Shown here: in pieces, positions 23,953 to 32,667 of the stretch
Numbering within the stretch: position 1 is the stretch's first letter
How the letters are laid out: every line of letters begins with the position of its first letter
Assembly: GCF_010868145.1 (NCBI RefSeq)
Contig: NZ_JAAGUY010000011.1
Coordinates: 110,817-174,816 of the forward strand
DNA: 64,000 nucleotides
Source: Nocardia cyriacigeorgica
GTDB taxonomy: Bacteria > Actinomycetota > Actinomycetes > Mycobacteriales > Mycobacteriaceae
Reading direction: 5' to 3'
Position numbers and translations under genes: made by a program
Notes under the pieces: model-generated
Databases searched by the model: none
What the model saw: only the letters and a program-made list of their open reading frames with translations
Told to the model about the DNA's origin: nothing

Positions 23953-25371
23953 GTGATCGTCGTCTCGGTTCTGATGGGTCTCGTCGCACTGGCGGTGCTC
24001 AGTGCACTGCACTGGTACCTGTGGCGCCGCCTGGTACGCGACACCACCCGGCCCGGTTCGGTGACCCGGTGGTGTGGGACGGGCGTGATCGTCATCGGGG
24101 CGGTGCTCATGGTCGCCGCGTTGGTGGGGCAAGTGGCTCGGGCGCCAATGGGTTTCGTTCGCGTCGTGGCGTGGCCGGGGTTCCTGTGGGCAGCTCTGGT
24201 CATCTATCTGCTGATCGGTGTGCTGGTTGGCGAGCTACTGCGGCCGCTGGTGATGCGCTGGTATGACGGGGTTCGTGGCGATGGCGCGGATTCGACGCGA
24301 ACGGCCGCGTCCGCGGCCGGCGAAGATGGCCCGGACTCTGCCCCGCGATCCACGGGCTCACCCACGACCGAATCGGTTGATCCGGCGACGGCCGAACCGG
24401 TGCGCGCCGTGGAGGATTCGGCAACGGACCCCGATCCCATCCCGGCCTCGGCCGCGAACTCGCAGGCAGGCCCCACCACGGAGGCTGGAACGGGCGACGC
24501 CGCACCGGTCGAGGACGCGAAGCCGGTGTCCAGGAGATTGTTCGTGTCCCGCGTCCTCGGCGGTGCGGCCATAGCCGCCGCCGTGGGCACGGTCGGCCTC
24601 GGCACCTACAACGTGCTCAGCGGGCCCGCCGTCAAACGCATGACCGTCCTGCTGCCCAAGCTGCCGCCGGAAGCCGACGGGTTCCGGATCACCCTGGTCA
24701 GCGACCTGCATGTCGGTCCGGCGCTTGGGCGTTCGTTCACCCAGCGGGTTGTCGACGCGGTCAACGGCACCCAACCCGATCTGATCGCGGTGGCCGGTGA
24801 CCTCGTCGACGGCAGGGTGGCGGATCTGCGGTCCACTGTCGCTCCGCTGGCGGACCTGCGCTCGCGCCTCGGTACCTATTACGTGACCGGAAATCACGAG
24901 TACTACTCCGGCGCCGACGAATGGATCGCGCATGTGCAGGAACTCGGGATGCGGGTGCTGATGAACAGCCGCGTCGAGGTGGAGGGATTCGACCTGGCCG
25001 GTGTCGACGACATCGAGGGCGAAGCCGAGGGCCGCGGCCCCGATGTGGCCGCCGCATTGGCGGGCCGGGATCCGGCGCGGGCGGTGATATTGCTGGCGCA
25101 TCAACCCGTCGTCATCCACGACGCCGTCGATCACGGCGTCGATCTGCAGCTGTCCGGCCATACCCATGGCGGCCAGCTCTTCCCCGGCAATCTGATCGCC
25201 GAACTGGCCAACCCGACGCTGGCAGGCCTGGAACGCTATGGCGACACTCAGCTCTACGTCACCCGTGGCGCCGGTGCCTGGGGCCCGCCGGTGCGGGTGG
25301 CCGCACCGTCCGATATCACCGTGCTCGAACTGCGCACCGTCCGCGACCGGATCAGTCCGTCGCCTCGTTGA
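23953..25371 (+). CDS. Membrane-anchored metallophosphoesterase
   Basis: A 472-residue protein. Four N-terminal hydrophobic segments (to ~residue 105) are followed by an Ala/Pro/Thr-rich low-complexity linker (~110-190), another hydrophobic segment (VLGGAAIAAAVGTVGLGTYN), and a C-terminal calcineurin-like phosphoesterase. The metal ligands are visible in order: LVSDLHVG, AVAGDLVDG, YVTGNHEYY, LLAHQPV and LSGHTHGGQLF. The active site is probably extracytoplasmic, as in YaeI/YkuE-type enzymes acting on lipids or wall precursors (inference). GGAAAGG lies just before the GTG at 23953. Its last 20 bases overlap the convergent acyltransferase gene. Confidence 0.88.
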   Translation: MIVVSVLMGLVALAVLSALHWYLWRRLVRDTTRPGSVTRWCGTGVIVIGAVLMVAALVGQVARAPMGFVRVVAWPGFLWAALVIYLLIGVLVGELLRPLVMRWYDGVRGDGADSTRTAASAAGEDGPDSAPRSTGSPTTESVDPATAEPVRAVEDSATDPDPIPASAANSQAGPTTEAGTGDAAPVEDAKPVSRRLFVSRVLGGAAIAAAVGTVGLGTYNVLSGPAVKRMTVLLPKLPPEADGFRITLVSDLHVGPALGRSFTQRVVDAVNGTQPDLIAVAGDLVDGRVADLRSTVAPLADLRSRLGTYYVTGNHEYYSGADEWIAHVQELGMRVLMNSRVEVEGFDLAGVDDIEGEAEGRGPDVAAALAGRDPARAVILLAHQPVVIHDAVDHGVDLQLSGHTHGGQLFPGNLIAELANPTLAGLERYGDTQLYVTRGAGAWGPPVRVAAPSDITVLELRTVRDRISPSPR

Positions 25372-26575
25372 GCAGCGCGCCGATTCTCGCGATCCGGAGT
25401 AGCTGTTCGGCGCGGAACGACGGCGGATGATGCACCTCGACGCTCAACTGCTCGTCGAAGGTGCTGATGATGGTGGTGCCGCCACCTGGTTGTTGCGATC
25501 GGCGTCCGGTGCGGTCGCGTTTGGCGATCATGGTGGAGCGGAAGTCGGTGATGCGCAGTCCCTCCGGGGTGATCGGCGCCGGGATGCGTCCCCAGTTGGT
25601 GGCGATCACGGTGCCCGGCGGTGTCGCGGCCATCTCGGGAATCTGCAGCGGCGTCTGCTGGATGAACCCCGAGTCCAGGCCCGAGCGCAGGGCGGCGCAG
25701 ATACCGCGTGCCACACCGAGGAGGGTGGGCTCGACGTCAGCGCCCGGCCGGTAGGAGGTGTAGCCGAGCGCGTTGGTGGCCTCGGTCGGACCGACCGGTG
25801 GGATCAGCCGGGACCGCAGATCGATCGAGTACGCGTAGTGCAGCCGGTCCACCGGCACCCCGCGCGTCTCGGCTTCGGTGAGCAGCAGTGCGGCGGATAC
25901 CATCCCGTGCACGGTGACGCCGCTGCGATGACCGAGGTCGACGAGCGCGGACGTCGCGGCCCGGCTGAGCCGGCAGCGGGTGGTGATCAGTGGGGGATAG
26001 GGGTCATCGGCGGCCGACGTCGGCACCGAAGCGGGCACGGGCATGGCCGCGTGGCCACGACTTGGACGTTTCGCGATCCCGCGCGCGCGGAGCAAGTCCT
26101 CCACCGACACCGGATACGGATGCTCCGCCACGGTCGGCGCTCGCCCGGCCGCCGCGTTTCGATAGCAGCGCCAGAGCTCGGCGAAGATTGCCAGCGAATG
26201 CACGGCGTCGGCGACGCTGTGATGAGTCAGCAGCGTGACGCTCGCCGTGTCGCCGTCGCGGACCACGCACAACGCGCATGCCGCGCGTCGTTGATCGGGA
26301 TCGGCGCCGGTCAGCAGCTGTTCGGGGGTGCCGTCGGTGACGATGAGTTGTGGAGGGCCGCCCTCCGGTGCCAGCATCACATGCGCCGTGTCGTCGATCG
26401 GCGCAAGCCGTGCGCCGAGCATCGGATACGTATGAACGACCGCATCGAAGGCCACCGCCAGGGCCGTCGGATCGAGCCGGCCCGACACCCGGGCCGAATA
26501 TCCGACGAAGACCTCCGCGAATGCGAAAATCTGCTCACTCGGCGCCAAAGGGCGTAGAACAGTGGCTGCGGTCAT
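25352..26575 (-). CDS. PapA-like acyltransferase (condensation-domain fold)
   Basis: A 407-residue protein with the condensation/acyltransferase fold. The catalytic HHxxxD motif is intact as HHSVAD (H118, H119, D123), and the structural region VIATNWGRIP, equivalent to the DFGWG element, is modified. Relatives are PapA-type acyltransferases that esterify long-chain alcohols or sugars in cell-envelope lipids and WS-type enzymes. No polyketide synthase is adjacent, so substrates are unknown. Its 3' end overlaps the phosphoesterase gene tail to tail by 20 bases. Confidence 0.8.
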   Translation of the reverse strand: MTAATVLRPLAPSEQIFAFAEVFVGYSARVSGRLDPTALAVAFDAVVHTYPMLGARLAPIDDTAHVMLAPEGGPPQLIVTDGTPEQLLTGADPDQRRAACALCVVRDGDTASVTLLTHHSVADAVHSLAIFAELWRCYRNAAAGRAPTVAEHPYPVSVEDLLRARGIAKRPSRGHAAMPVPASVPTSAADDPYPPLITTRCRLSRAATSALVDLGHRSGVTVHGMVSAALLLTEAETRGVPVDRLHYAYSIDLRSRLIPPVGPTEATNALGYTSYRPGADVEPTLLGVARGICAALRSGLDSGFIQQTPLQIPEMAATPPGTVIATNWGRIPAPITPEGLRITDFRSTMIAKRDRTGRRSQQPGGGTTIISTFDEQLSVEVHHPPSFRAEQLLRIARIGALLNEATD

Positions 26576-26695
26576 GATGTTGACGCCTTCCCCGGTGACC
26601 TGCCACGAGACTATCCCAAAACCTTGGGGCGGCCGGGGATTTCACCGGCCGGTCGCGGGGGAATCCGGGCCCGCCGGACGGTCGTGTATCGTTCG

Positions 26696-26711
26696 GTTAG
26701 GTAAACCTAAC
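26696..26711. promoter_or_regulatory. Iron box, IdeR/DtxR-type operator
   Basis: The perfect palindrome GTTAGGTAAACCTAAC matches the DtxR/IdeR consensus half-site TTAGGTTAG. It lies 17 bases before the siderophore-interacting protein start codon. IdeR with Fe2+ would repress the gene when iron is plentiful. Confidence 0.82.
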
Positions 26712-26728
26712 TTCTCGAGGGAGGCTGG

Positions 26729-27505
26729 ATGGCCAGGAAGCGCACAACCTTGACCGTTGCCAGGACCGAGCAGATCGGCCCGCATTTCGTCCGGGTGTAT
26801 CTCGGCGACCCCGGCTTCGATGAATTCGACGCGAACGAATACACCGACGCCTATGTCAAGCTGCTGTTCGATCGGCCCGACGGTGAAGTGATGCGTACCT
26901 ACACGGTGCGATCTGTCGACCCCGTGGCCCGTCAGATCGCGATCGATTTCGTGGTGCACGGCGATGAAGGGATCGCGGGCCCGTGGGCGGCGAATGTGAC
27001 TGCGGGCGAACAGATCACGATGTTCGGCCCCGGTGGCGCGTACGCACCGCGAGCGGACGCCGACTGGCATCTGCTCGCCGGTGACGAGTCCGCGCTGCCC
27101 GCCATCTCGGCGGCCGTGGAGGCGCTGCCCGACGGAGCGATCGCCAAGGTGTTCCTGGAGGTGGCCGACGCCGCCGACGAAATCGTCTTCAATTCCAAGG
27201 CTCAGCTCGAGGTGAACTGGATCCACCGCGGTGCCGCCGCCCACGAGGTAGGCGAGGATCGTGCCGGAGACAACGCTCCGATCATTGCCGCGGTCCGCGA
27301 GGCGGAATGGTTGCCCGGCCAGGCGGGTGTGTTCATCCACGGCGAGGCGCAGGCGGTGATGCACAACCTGCGCCGCTACATCCGCAGGGAGCGCGGTGTG
27401 CCCGCCGAGTTCGCGTCGATCTCCGGATACTGGCGGCGCGGACGCACCGAGGAGGGCTTCCGGGTCTGGAAGTCCGAACTCGCCGCCGCCGAATCCGCCG
27501 GATAG
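26729..27505 (+). CDS. Siderophore-interacting protein (FAD-dependent ferric reductase)
   Basis: A 258-residue protein of the ViuB/FAD-binding-9 family. The FAD-contacting MRTYTVRSVDPVARQIAID is followed by GPWAANVTAGEQITMFGPGG, LLAGDESALPAISAAVEALP for the nicotinamide side, and the C-terminal GYWRRGRTEEGFRVWKSEL. These proteins reduce and release iron from imported siderophores in the cytosol. GGGAGG lies just before the ATG. An iron box directly upstream supports iron-repressed expression. No siderophore synthesis or ABC uptake gene is next to it. Confidence 0.92.
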   Translation: MARKRTTLTVARTEQIGPHFVRVYLGDPGFDEFDANEYTDAYVKLLFDRPDGEVMRTYTVRSVDPVARQIAIDFVVHGDEGIAGPWAANVTAGEQITMFGPGGAYAPRADADWHLLAGDESALPAISAAVEALPDGAIAKVFLEVADAADEIVFNSKAQLEVNWIHRGAAAHEVGEDRAGDNAPIIAAVREAEWLPGQAGVFIHGEAQAVMHNLRRYIRRERGVPAEFASISGYWRRGRTEEGFRVWKSELAAAESAG

Positions 27506-27590
27506 TTCCCGGCTCGGACTCTACCTACTGCGCGCGCCTCGGACGGGCTACGTGGTGACGCTGCGCTACCGCCTCCGGCCCTCGCGCGGG

Positions 27591-28373
27591 TCAGGCGGCG
27601 ACACAGGTGCTGTCGGACAGGACCGGCAGGCAGATACCGGCCGTCGCCGACAGCAGCAGCCCCGCGCCGAGGGCAAGGGCGCCGAGGCTGACTGTCGCGA
27701 ACACCAGCACCCACAGCAGTCCGGGCAGCCGGGTCAGCCGAGCGAGCTGATCGGCATCGGTGGTCAACTCACTCGAGCGGCGCCCGGACCGGGTCCGCTG
27801 CAATTCGATGACCGGCCGGATCCCGGCCAAGAGCAGCAACCAGGTCGCGAGGTAGGCGAAACCGGCCTGCAGGGTATCCGAGCCGAACCAGGAGACCCCG
27901 AAAACCAGTGCGCCGGTGACGAATACCGAGACCACACCATAGATGTTGCGCACCATGATCAGCATGAGAGCCAGCGCGGCGATCGCGATCCACAGCATGA
28001 GCGTGATCCGGTTCGCGCCGAGCAGGGCGGCGAAACCGAGGCCGAGCAACGCAGGAGCGGGATACCCCGACAAGGCCGTGAGAATCATGCCGAGCCCATA
28101 CGGCTTACCGCTGGAGACCGTCAGGCCCGAGGTATCCGAATGCAGTGTGATGCTGTTGAGCCTGCGTCCGGTCAAGAGCGCCACCAGCGCGTGACCACCT
28201 TCGTGCGCGATCGTCACCACATTCCGCGTGAGCCGCCACAGCGGCCCGTACCCCACCAGCACCAGCGCCACCGCGGCGGCGCCGAGCACCAGCCACGACG
28301 GCGGCGCCGCCTGCGTCGTCGTCAGTCGATCCGCGATCGAGCTGCCACGGTCGACCAATTCGGCTGTATCCAC
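27591..28373 (-). CDS. M50-family membrane metallopeptidase
   Basis: A 260-residue protein with about six hydrophobic helices. The zinc-protease signature HEGGH is at residues 57-61 near the end of a hydrophobic segment, as in M50 site-2-type peptidases; a second metal ligand is expected in a later helix. Actinobacterial members of this short M50 subgroup have no PDZ domain. Substrate unknown; candidates are anti-sigma factors or membrane proteins. It is single-gene sized and flanked by convergent and divergent genes. Confidence 0.85.
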   Translation of the reverse strand: MDTAELVDRGSSIADRLTTTQAAPPSWLVLGAAAVALVLVGYGPLWRLTRNVVTIAHEGGHALVALLTGRRLNSITLHSDTSGLTVSSGKPYGLGMILTALSGYPAPALLGLGFAALLGANRITLMLWIAIAALALMLIMVRNIYGVVSVFVTGALVFGVSWFGSDTLQAGFAYLATWLLLLAGIRPVIELQRTRSGRRSSELTTDADQLARLTRLPGLLWVLVFATVSLGALALGAGLLLSATAGICLPVLSDSTCVAA

Positions 28374-28615
28374 CGCCGCACCCTAATCGACACGGCCGGG
28401 CTTCGCAGCTTGCCCGTGACGGGGACCGACCCGGTCGAGCGCAGGCTCCGGCGACTGTCGGAATGCCACGAAGCGAGATATGTGTGAATGGGACGTTTCA
28501 CAATTGTTCGGCGCGCCGATTCGGCGGATTGCCGAAGTCCGGGAGATGTGACGGGATGGCCGGATAGACAGGGATACGTTCGACCTGTCGGTGGTGTTTC
28601 GGTGGAGGGAATGCG

Positions 28616-29008
28616 ATGAACGAGGATGTCCCGTTCGATATGGCGGCACGGGAATCCCCGGTATCGCGCCGCGCGGAAAGCGATTTCGGCGCGGCACTCG
28701 GTCTCGGTCTCGAAATGGCGCTGGTGTTGCTCGATGACTCCGACCCCTCGTCGCGGCGGGTCATGGCCCGGCTCGAGCGTGCGGCTGCCCGCTGTGCCCG
28801 AGAGCAGGTACCGCTCGAGGCGATCCAGCATGTGATCCATGACAGCGTCAAGACCGGCCTCGGGCTGGGTGACCCGGGCAGGCGGCGCCTCGGATTCAGC
28901 AGCGGCGGCAGCGACGAATGCCTCATCGTCGATCTGCTCGACACCCTGACCTCGGTGGTGTCGCGTGCTTATGTTGCGCAGCTGCGATCGGCCTACGGGC
29001 ACGCGTGA
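28616..29008 (+). CDS. Stand-alone RsbRD/PucR N-terminal-like domain protein
   Basis: A 130-residue protein made of one helical domain. The segment RLERAAARCAREQVPLEAIQ, then HVIHDSVKTGL and DLLDTLTSVVSRAYVAQLRS, aligns by eye with the N-terminal sensor domain of the adjacent PucR regulator (LENAAAGWAREGVPIDTIHH, AIHEGFKLGFD, MLDRMTSAISMAYVRELRAV). It lacks the GGDEF-like and helix-turn-helix parts, so it may be a paralogous partner or decoy of that regulator. It is convergent with the regulator gene. A GGAGGGAATGCG site precedes the ATG. Confidence 0.6.
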   Translation: MNEDVPFDMAARESPVSRRAESDFGAALGLGLEMALVLLDDSDPSSRRVMARLERAAARCAREQVPLEAIQHVIHDSVKTGLGLGDPGRRRLGFSSGGSDECLIVDLLDTLTSVVSRAYVAQLRSAYGHA

Positions 29009-29045
29009 GCAGCGCGGGGTTGTCACCGGGCTGCTCGACGGAGAG

Positions 29046-30266
29046 TCAGGACGAACGGTAAGTGCGGGCCACCAGAGCCGAACGTAAATACCACAGTCCC
29101 GACGGTTGGGTCGGATCGAAGCCGGTGAGCTGGGCGATCCGCTTGAGCCGGTAGTCGATGGTGTTGGTGTGGATATGCATGACTCTGGCGGTGCGCTGAC
29201 GGTTGAGGTTGTTGGAGATATGGCGTTGCAGCGTCTCCAGCAGTTCCGGGTGGCCGTCGAGGGGGTCGAGCAGTGAGCCGAGGTATTCCCGGCCCGGCCC
29301 CGGTCTGGTGAGCTGATATTCCAGGGCCATATCGTCGAACCGGTACAGCCCACGCACGCAGCGCAGCCGCTGCACCATGTCCAGCAGTTCGTGCGCCTGG
29401 TCGGCGGCGCCGGGAATCTTCGCCGTCGGCGATTCCACCACCGCGGCGGTGATGGGCACCTGCGCCGCACGCGACAATTGCGTGACGAGCTCGTCGAGTT
29501 CGTCATCGGAGAACGTCGTACTCGGAATGAGGATCGTGCCGCCGTCGACGCTCAGCAGCGACAGCGCGCGTTCTCCACAGCGGGTCGCCAGTTCGGCCTG
29601 CACCCGCCGCAGCTTGCGCCGCGCCACGACCTTGCTGTTCAGTGTCGCGTCGGCCTCGTCGGGGTGGGCGGGAATCGCCATGGCCAGCACCGTGTAGGAC
29701 TCGGCGATCTCGATACCGCATTCGCGCGCCATCGTTGAGGTGCTGTGCCCGCCGAGGAGCGCGGAGGTGAGAGTGTGCACCGCCGTGTGGTGTTCGCTGA
29801 CGACCGCCCGCAGCTCACGCACGTAGGCCATGGAGATCGCCGAGGTCATCCGGTCCAGCATCTCCACTACGAGCTTGGCGCCGTCGACCAGATTCGAGTA
29901 GTCGGTGACCGAGGCGTTCGACACCACCAGATCGAAGCCGAGCTTGAATCCCTCGTGGATGGCGTGATGGATCGTGTCGATGGGCACGCCCTCGCGCGCC
30001 CAACCCGCGGCGGCGTTCTCCAGGCGACGGGTCTTCTCCGGGATATCGCGCCCGTCGAGCATACTCACCGCGAGCTCGAGACATACGCGGGTGATGGTGG
30101 TGACATCGCCGTAGATGGCATCGCCCGGCAGGGTGCCGCACGGCACCACGTTCTCCACGAAGTGGCCGACCATCTGCCGCGATAGGCTGCGAACATCCTG
30201 CAGTGGCGCCGACATCGGCTGCCCGGAAACCGTGAGTGCTGCTCGCATCGCGCTGTCGACGGCCAT
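29046..30266 (-). CDS. PucR/CdaR-family transcriptional regulator
   Basis: A 406-residue regulator. Residues ~25-150 form a helical RsbRD-like sensor domain, the middle (~165-300) is the degenerate GGDEF-like region found in this family, and the C-terminal ~55 residues carry the PucR helix-turn-helix (RHISNNLNRQRTARVMHIHT followed by NTIDYRLKRIAQLTGFDP). Such regulators usually activate catabolic genes in response to metabolites. AAGGAG is five bases before the ATG at 30266, so I discard the longer open frame that runs further upstream. The regulated genes are not evident. Confidence 0.87.
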   Translation of the reverse strand: MAVDSAMRAALTVSGQPMSAPLQDVRSLSRQMVGHFVENVVPCGTLPGDAIYGDVTTITRVCLELAVSMLDGRDIPEKTRRLENAAAGWAREGVPIDTIHHAIHEGFKLGFDLVVSNASVTDYSNLVDGAKLVVEMLDRMTSAISMAYVRELRAVVSEHHTAVHTLTSALLGGHSTSTMARECGIEIAESYTVLAMAIPAHPDEADATLNSKVVARRKLRRVQAELATRCGERALSLLSVDGGTILIPSTTFSDDELDELVTQLSRAAQVPITAAVVESPTAKIPGAADQAHELLDMVQRLRCVRGLYRFDDMALEYQLTRPGPGREYLGSLLDPLDGHPELLETLQRHISNNLNRQRTARVMHIHTNTIDYRLKRIAQLTGFDPTQPSGLWYLRSALVARTYRSS

Positions 30267-30429
30267 AGTGACTCCTTCTACCCCCCGATTGCGACTGTGC
30301 GGTAACACGCTAGCCAGCCCGTCACTGCAATCGGGGAGTTTTGCGAGTGGATTGGGCGGGCACGGGTCGATGAACGACATTGTTTGTGAGCCGTCACAGG
30401 TGCGTGCCCTCGTCCTGTCGGTGACCGGC

Positions 30430-30927
30430 TCAGCCTGGTAGGGCCGGTGCGAGGATGGTGGTGATCCGCTCGACCCTGGTACAGGTCGACCCCCCGCCGG
30501 GGGTGGCGCTGCGATCCACCCGGATCCGCACCACCCCGCCGTCGGCGGTGCCGAGTGCGAGCGAGCAGCTGGTGGCCGGGTCGCCGCCGGAGCTGTGGAA
30601 GCGCAGGGCGGGCCGTTCGGCGACGGTGGTGTCGGTGGGCTCGGTGATGCCCGGCTCGTCGCGGAGTCGCGACAGCGCGGTGTCCTCGGCGAACAAGATG
30701 CGCACGGCGGTATCGGCGCTGCTCCAACCGCATCCGGTCCACGACTCGCCGGCACCCGCGGCGACGTCCTTGCGCTTGGAACCGGCGGCGAATCCCGCCT
30801 CGGTGATCAACTGGTCGGAGACCGTGCACGGATCCCAGGAGGGCGCCGCCGGGGTGTCGGCCTCCTCCGCACCGCATCCCGTCGCGAGGATGCCCGCGCT
30901 GATCAGTACCGCCGCCAGTCGAATCAT
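30430..30927 (-). CDS. DUF3558-type lipoprotein
   Basis: A 165-residue secreted lipoprotein. The signal peptide LAAVLISAGILATGC ends in a lipobox cysteine at about residue 18, followed by a polar Ala/Pro spacer. The mature domain has DPCTVSDQLITEAGF and WTGCGWSS, the two conserved cysteine patches of DUF3558, typical of Nocardia, Mycobacterium and Streptomyces surface lipoproteins. Function unknown. It lies on the same strand as, and upstream of, the PucR gene. Confidence 0.78.
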   Translation of the reverse strand: MIRLAAVLISAGILATGCGAEEADTPAAPSWDPCTVSDQLITEAGFAAGSKRKDVAAGAGESWTGCGWSSADTAVRILFAEDTALSRLRDEPGITEPTDTTVAERPALRFHSSGGDPATSCSLALGTADGGVVRIRVDRSATPGGGSTCTRVERITTILAPALPG

Positions 30928-31135
30928 GGCGCGGATGCTAACCAGCACGGGGCACCCCGCACAGCTCGCTTGTGCAGGTTCACAGGTGCCCGCAGTGCGA
31001 GATTGATCCTGCAACAACGGATGCGCCATATGCATGTTCGGCACGATGACGCAAGGCTCTGGCGGAGTGGCACCGGAATATCGGCGAAGTAATCGAAATT
31101 GGAACCAGTGAGCAGTGGTGATCGAGGAGGCCGTG

Positions 31136-31491
31136 ATGACGAAGCCGATGCCGCGGGTGCGTGTCATCCCATCGGGCGAACGCGCCCACTGGTGGAACGA
31201 ATGGCTCGACTCCAGGCAGTCGTTCCCGGCGACCGGCAATTTCGACCTCGAAGCCAACGCCCACGGACTGCTCATGATGCACAACGAGGACACCGTCGGC
31301 GCAGGTGAGGGCTTCGATACCCACCAGCACCGCGATATGGATATTCTGACCTGGGCCGCGTCGATTTCGAAGGTCACGGCACCCTCGCGCAGGGTGACGC
31401 CGTCCGCCTGACCGCCACCGGCGGACACCGCGTCACCGCCGCCGAACCCGCGGAGCTACTGATCTGGGAGATGCACGCGGGGCTTGTGTGA
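31136..31491 (+). pseudogene. Pirin-family gene remnant with internal deletion
   Basis: The first ~80 codons read as the start of a pirin/quercetinase cupin (RVIPSGERAHWWNEWLDSRQ, then GEGFDTHQHRDMDILTW with metal-binding histidines). From about 31353 the pirin C-terminus continues in another frame, as VDFEGHGTLAQGDAVRLTAT and AAEPAELLIWEMHAGLV, ending at 31491. Intact pirins are ~230-320 residues; here the central ~600 bases appear deleted, joining DILTW directly to the terminal strand region out of frame. The ribosome binding site GAGGAGG is intact. Translation from 31136 would give a 91-residue truncated product. Confidence 0.72.
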
Positions 31492-31653
31492 GCGGCGGCT
31501 GACCGCGGCCGCCTGCCACGATCGTCCGCGATTCGTGGGGTTCGGTCGGTGAGCGGACGGTTGGCGCTGTGGTGCGCGAGCAGTTGTGTGTCGCCGTGGT
31601 GCACGGCAGGTGGGAACCGGGAGCCCGCATCGGGATGGCCCCGGCACAGTCGC

Positions 31654-32667
31654 CTATCGAGATCTACGCCAGATTCCACGCTGACGCTTGGGCGGCTCGA
31701 GCCGTTCACGAGCGGACTCGGCTGCCTTGGCCCCGGCGTCGGCCAGGTGCGCACCCTGTTCATGAGCGGTGGCCGCCAGTTCCGCAGCGCGATGCCGGGC
31801 GGTTTCGGCCCATTCCGCACCACGGTGCCTGGCCACCTCGGCGAGCTCTGCTCCTCGATGCTTGGCGACATCGGCGAATTCGGAGCCGCGTGATGTCGCG
31901 AGTTCGACCCATTCCGGACCGTGCTGTTGCGCGGTCTCGGCCAGTGCGCTGCTGCGATGATGTGCCGCCTCGGCCAACGCGGCCGCACGGTGCCTGGCTG
32001 CCTCGGCCAGCTCGGCGCCACGATGGCGCGCCGTTTCGGCCCATTCCGGCGCTCGTTCCTGGGCGGTTTCGGCCAACGCGGCGCCCTTGGTCGCCGCCAC
32101 ACCGGCGAACTCACGTCCACGCTCGGCCGTGTGTTCGAGTTGGTGCCGTAGCGCCTCACCACTGCCGTCCTGAGACGACGCGCCGAACGGTAGTGCCGCA
32201 CCGACGGCGGCAGCCGCACCCTTCGCCGCCCGTCGTCCGCGCCAACCCAGCGACGGCTTGCCCGCGGTGTCGGCGCTGGCGATCATCAGGCCGCCGAGCA
32301 AACTGACGTCCTTGAGGAATGCGGTCCGTTTCGCGGCCCTGCGATCGGGGTCGGATTCGGCCCAGAAGTCCTGCTGGGTAACGGTGGCCGGGACCACGGT
32401 CGCGGCCAGCGCCAGCGCCGCCAGCCGCGGTGCCTTGCCGAGCGCGAGCATCGCACCACCGGCGACCTGCGTCACCGCGGTCGCCTTGACCAGCACACTC
32501 GGATTGTTCGGCAGCTTCTCTGCCATATCCGACGGGAGCGACTGCTGGCCCTTCTGCACCACCGCCGACGCCGTTTTCACCCGGGGCTCCGGATGCATGA
32601 GGGTGTCGACGCCGTCCACGACGAAGGCACTCGCCAGCAGTGGTCGGGCGAGCCTACGGATCAGCAT
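31654..32667 (-). CDS. DoxX-like membrane protein with long 11-residue repeat tail
   Basis: A 337-residue protein. Residues 1-~135 are a DoxX-like four-helix membrane domain (RPLLASAFVVDGVDTLMHPE, KATAVTQVAGGAMLALGKAP, FLKDVSLLGGLMIASAD). Residues 184-315 consist of twelve consecutive 11-residue units close to GAELAEAARHR with no insertion, predicting a long amphipathic right-handed helix or coiled coil; the last residues are basic. DoxX proteins are small quinone- or redox-linked membrane proteins and usually lack such a tail. Function of the tail is unknown; membrane-surface binding or filament formation are possibilities. Confidence 0.82.
   Translation of the reverse strand: MLIRRLARPLLASAFVVDGVDTLMHPEPRVKTASAVVQKGQQSLPSDMAEKLPNNPSVLVKATAVTQVAGGAMLALGKAPRLAALALAATVVPATVTQQDFWAESDPDRRAAKRTAFLKDVSLLGGLMIASADTAGKPSLGWRGRRAAKGAAAAVGAALPFGASSQDGSGEALRHQLEHTAERGREFAGVAATKGAALAETAQERAPEWAETARHRGAELAEAARHRAAALAEAAHHRSSALAETAQQHGPEWVELATSRGSEFADVAKHRGAELAEVARHRGAEWAETARHRAAELAATAHEQGAHLADAGAKAAESARERLEPPKRQRGIWRRSR
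31723..32118 (-). repeat. Twelve tandem 33-bp units encoding hendecad repeats
   Basis: The coding sequence for residues 184-315 of the DoxX-like protein is built of twelve 33-base units. Units encode variants of G-A-E-L-A-E-x-A-R-H-R; A/G at position 1, hydrophobic at 4, Ala at 5 and 8, and basic ends recur. Units differ at many synonymous and non-synonymous sites, so the array is old rather than a recent expansion. Confidence 0.85.
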
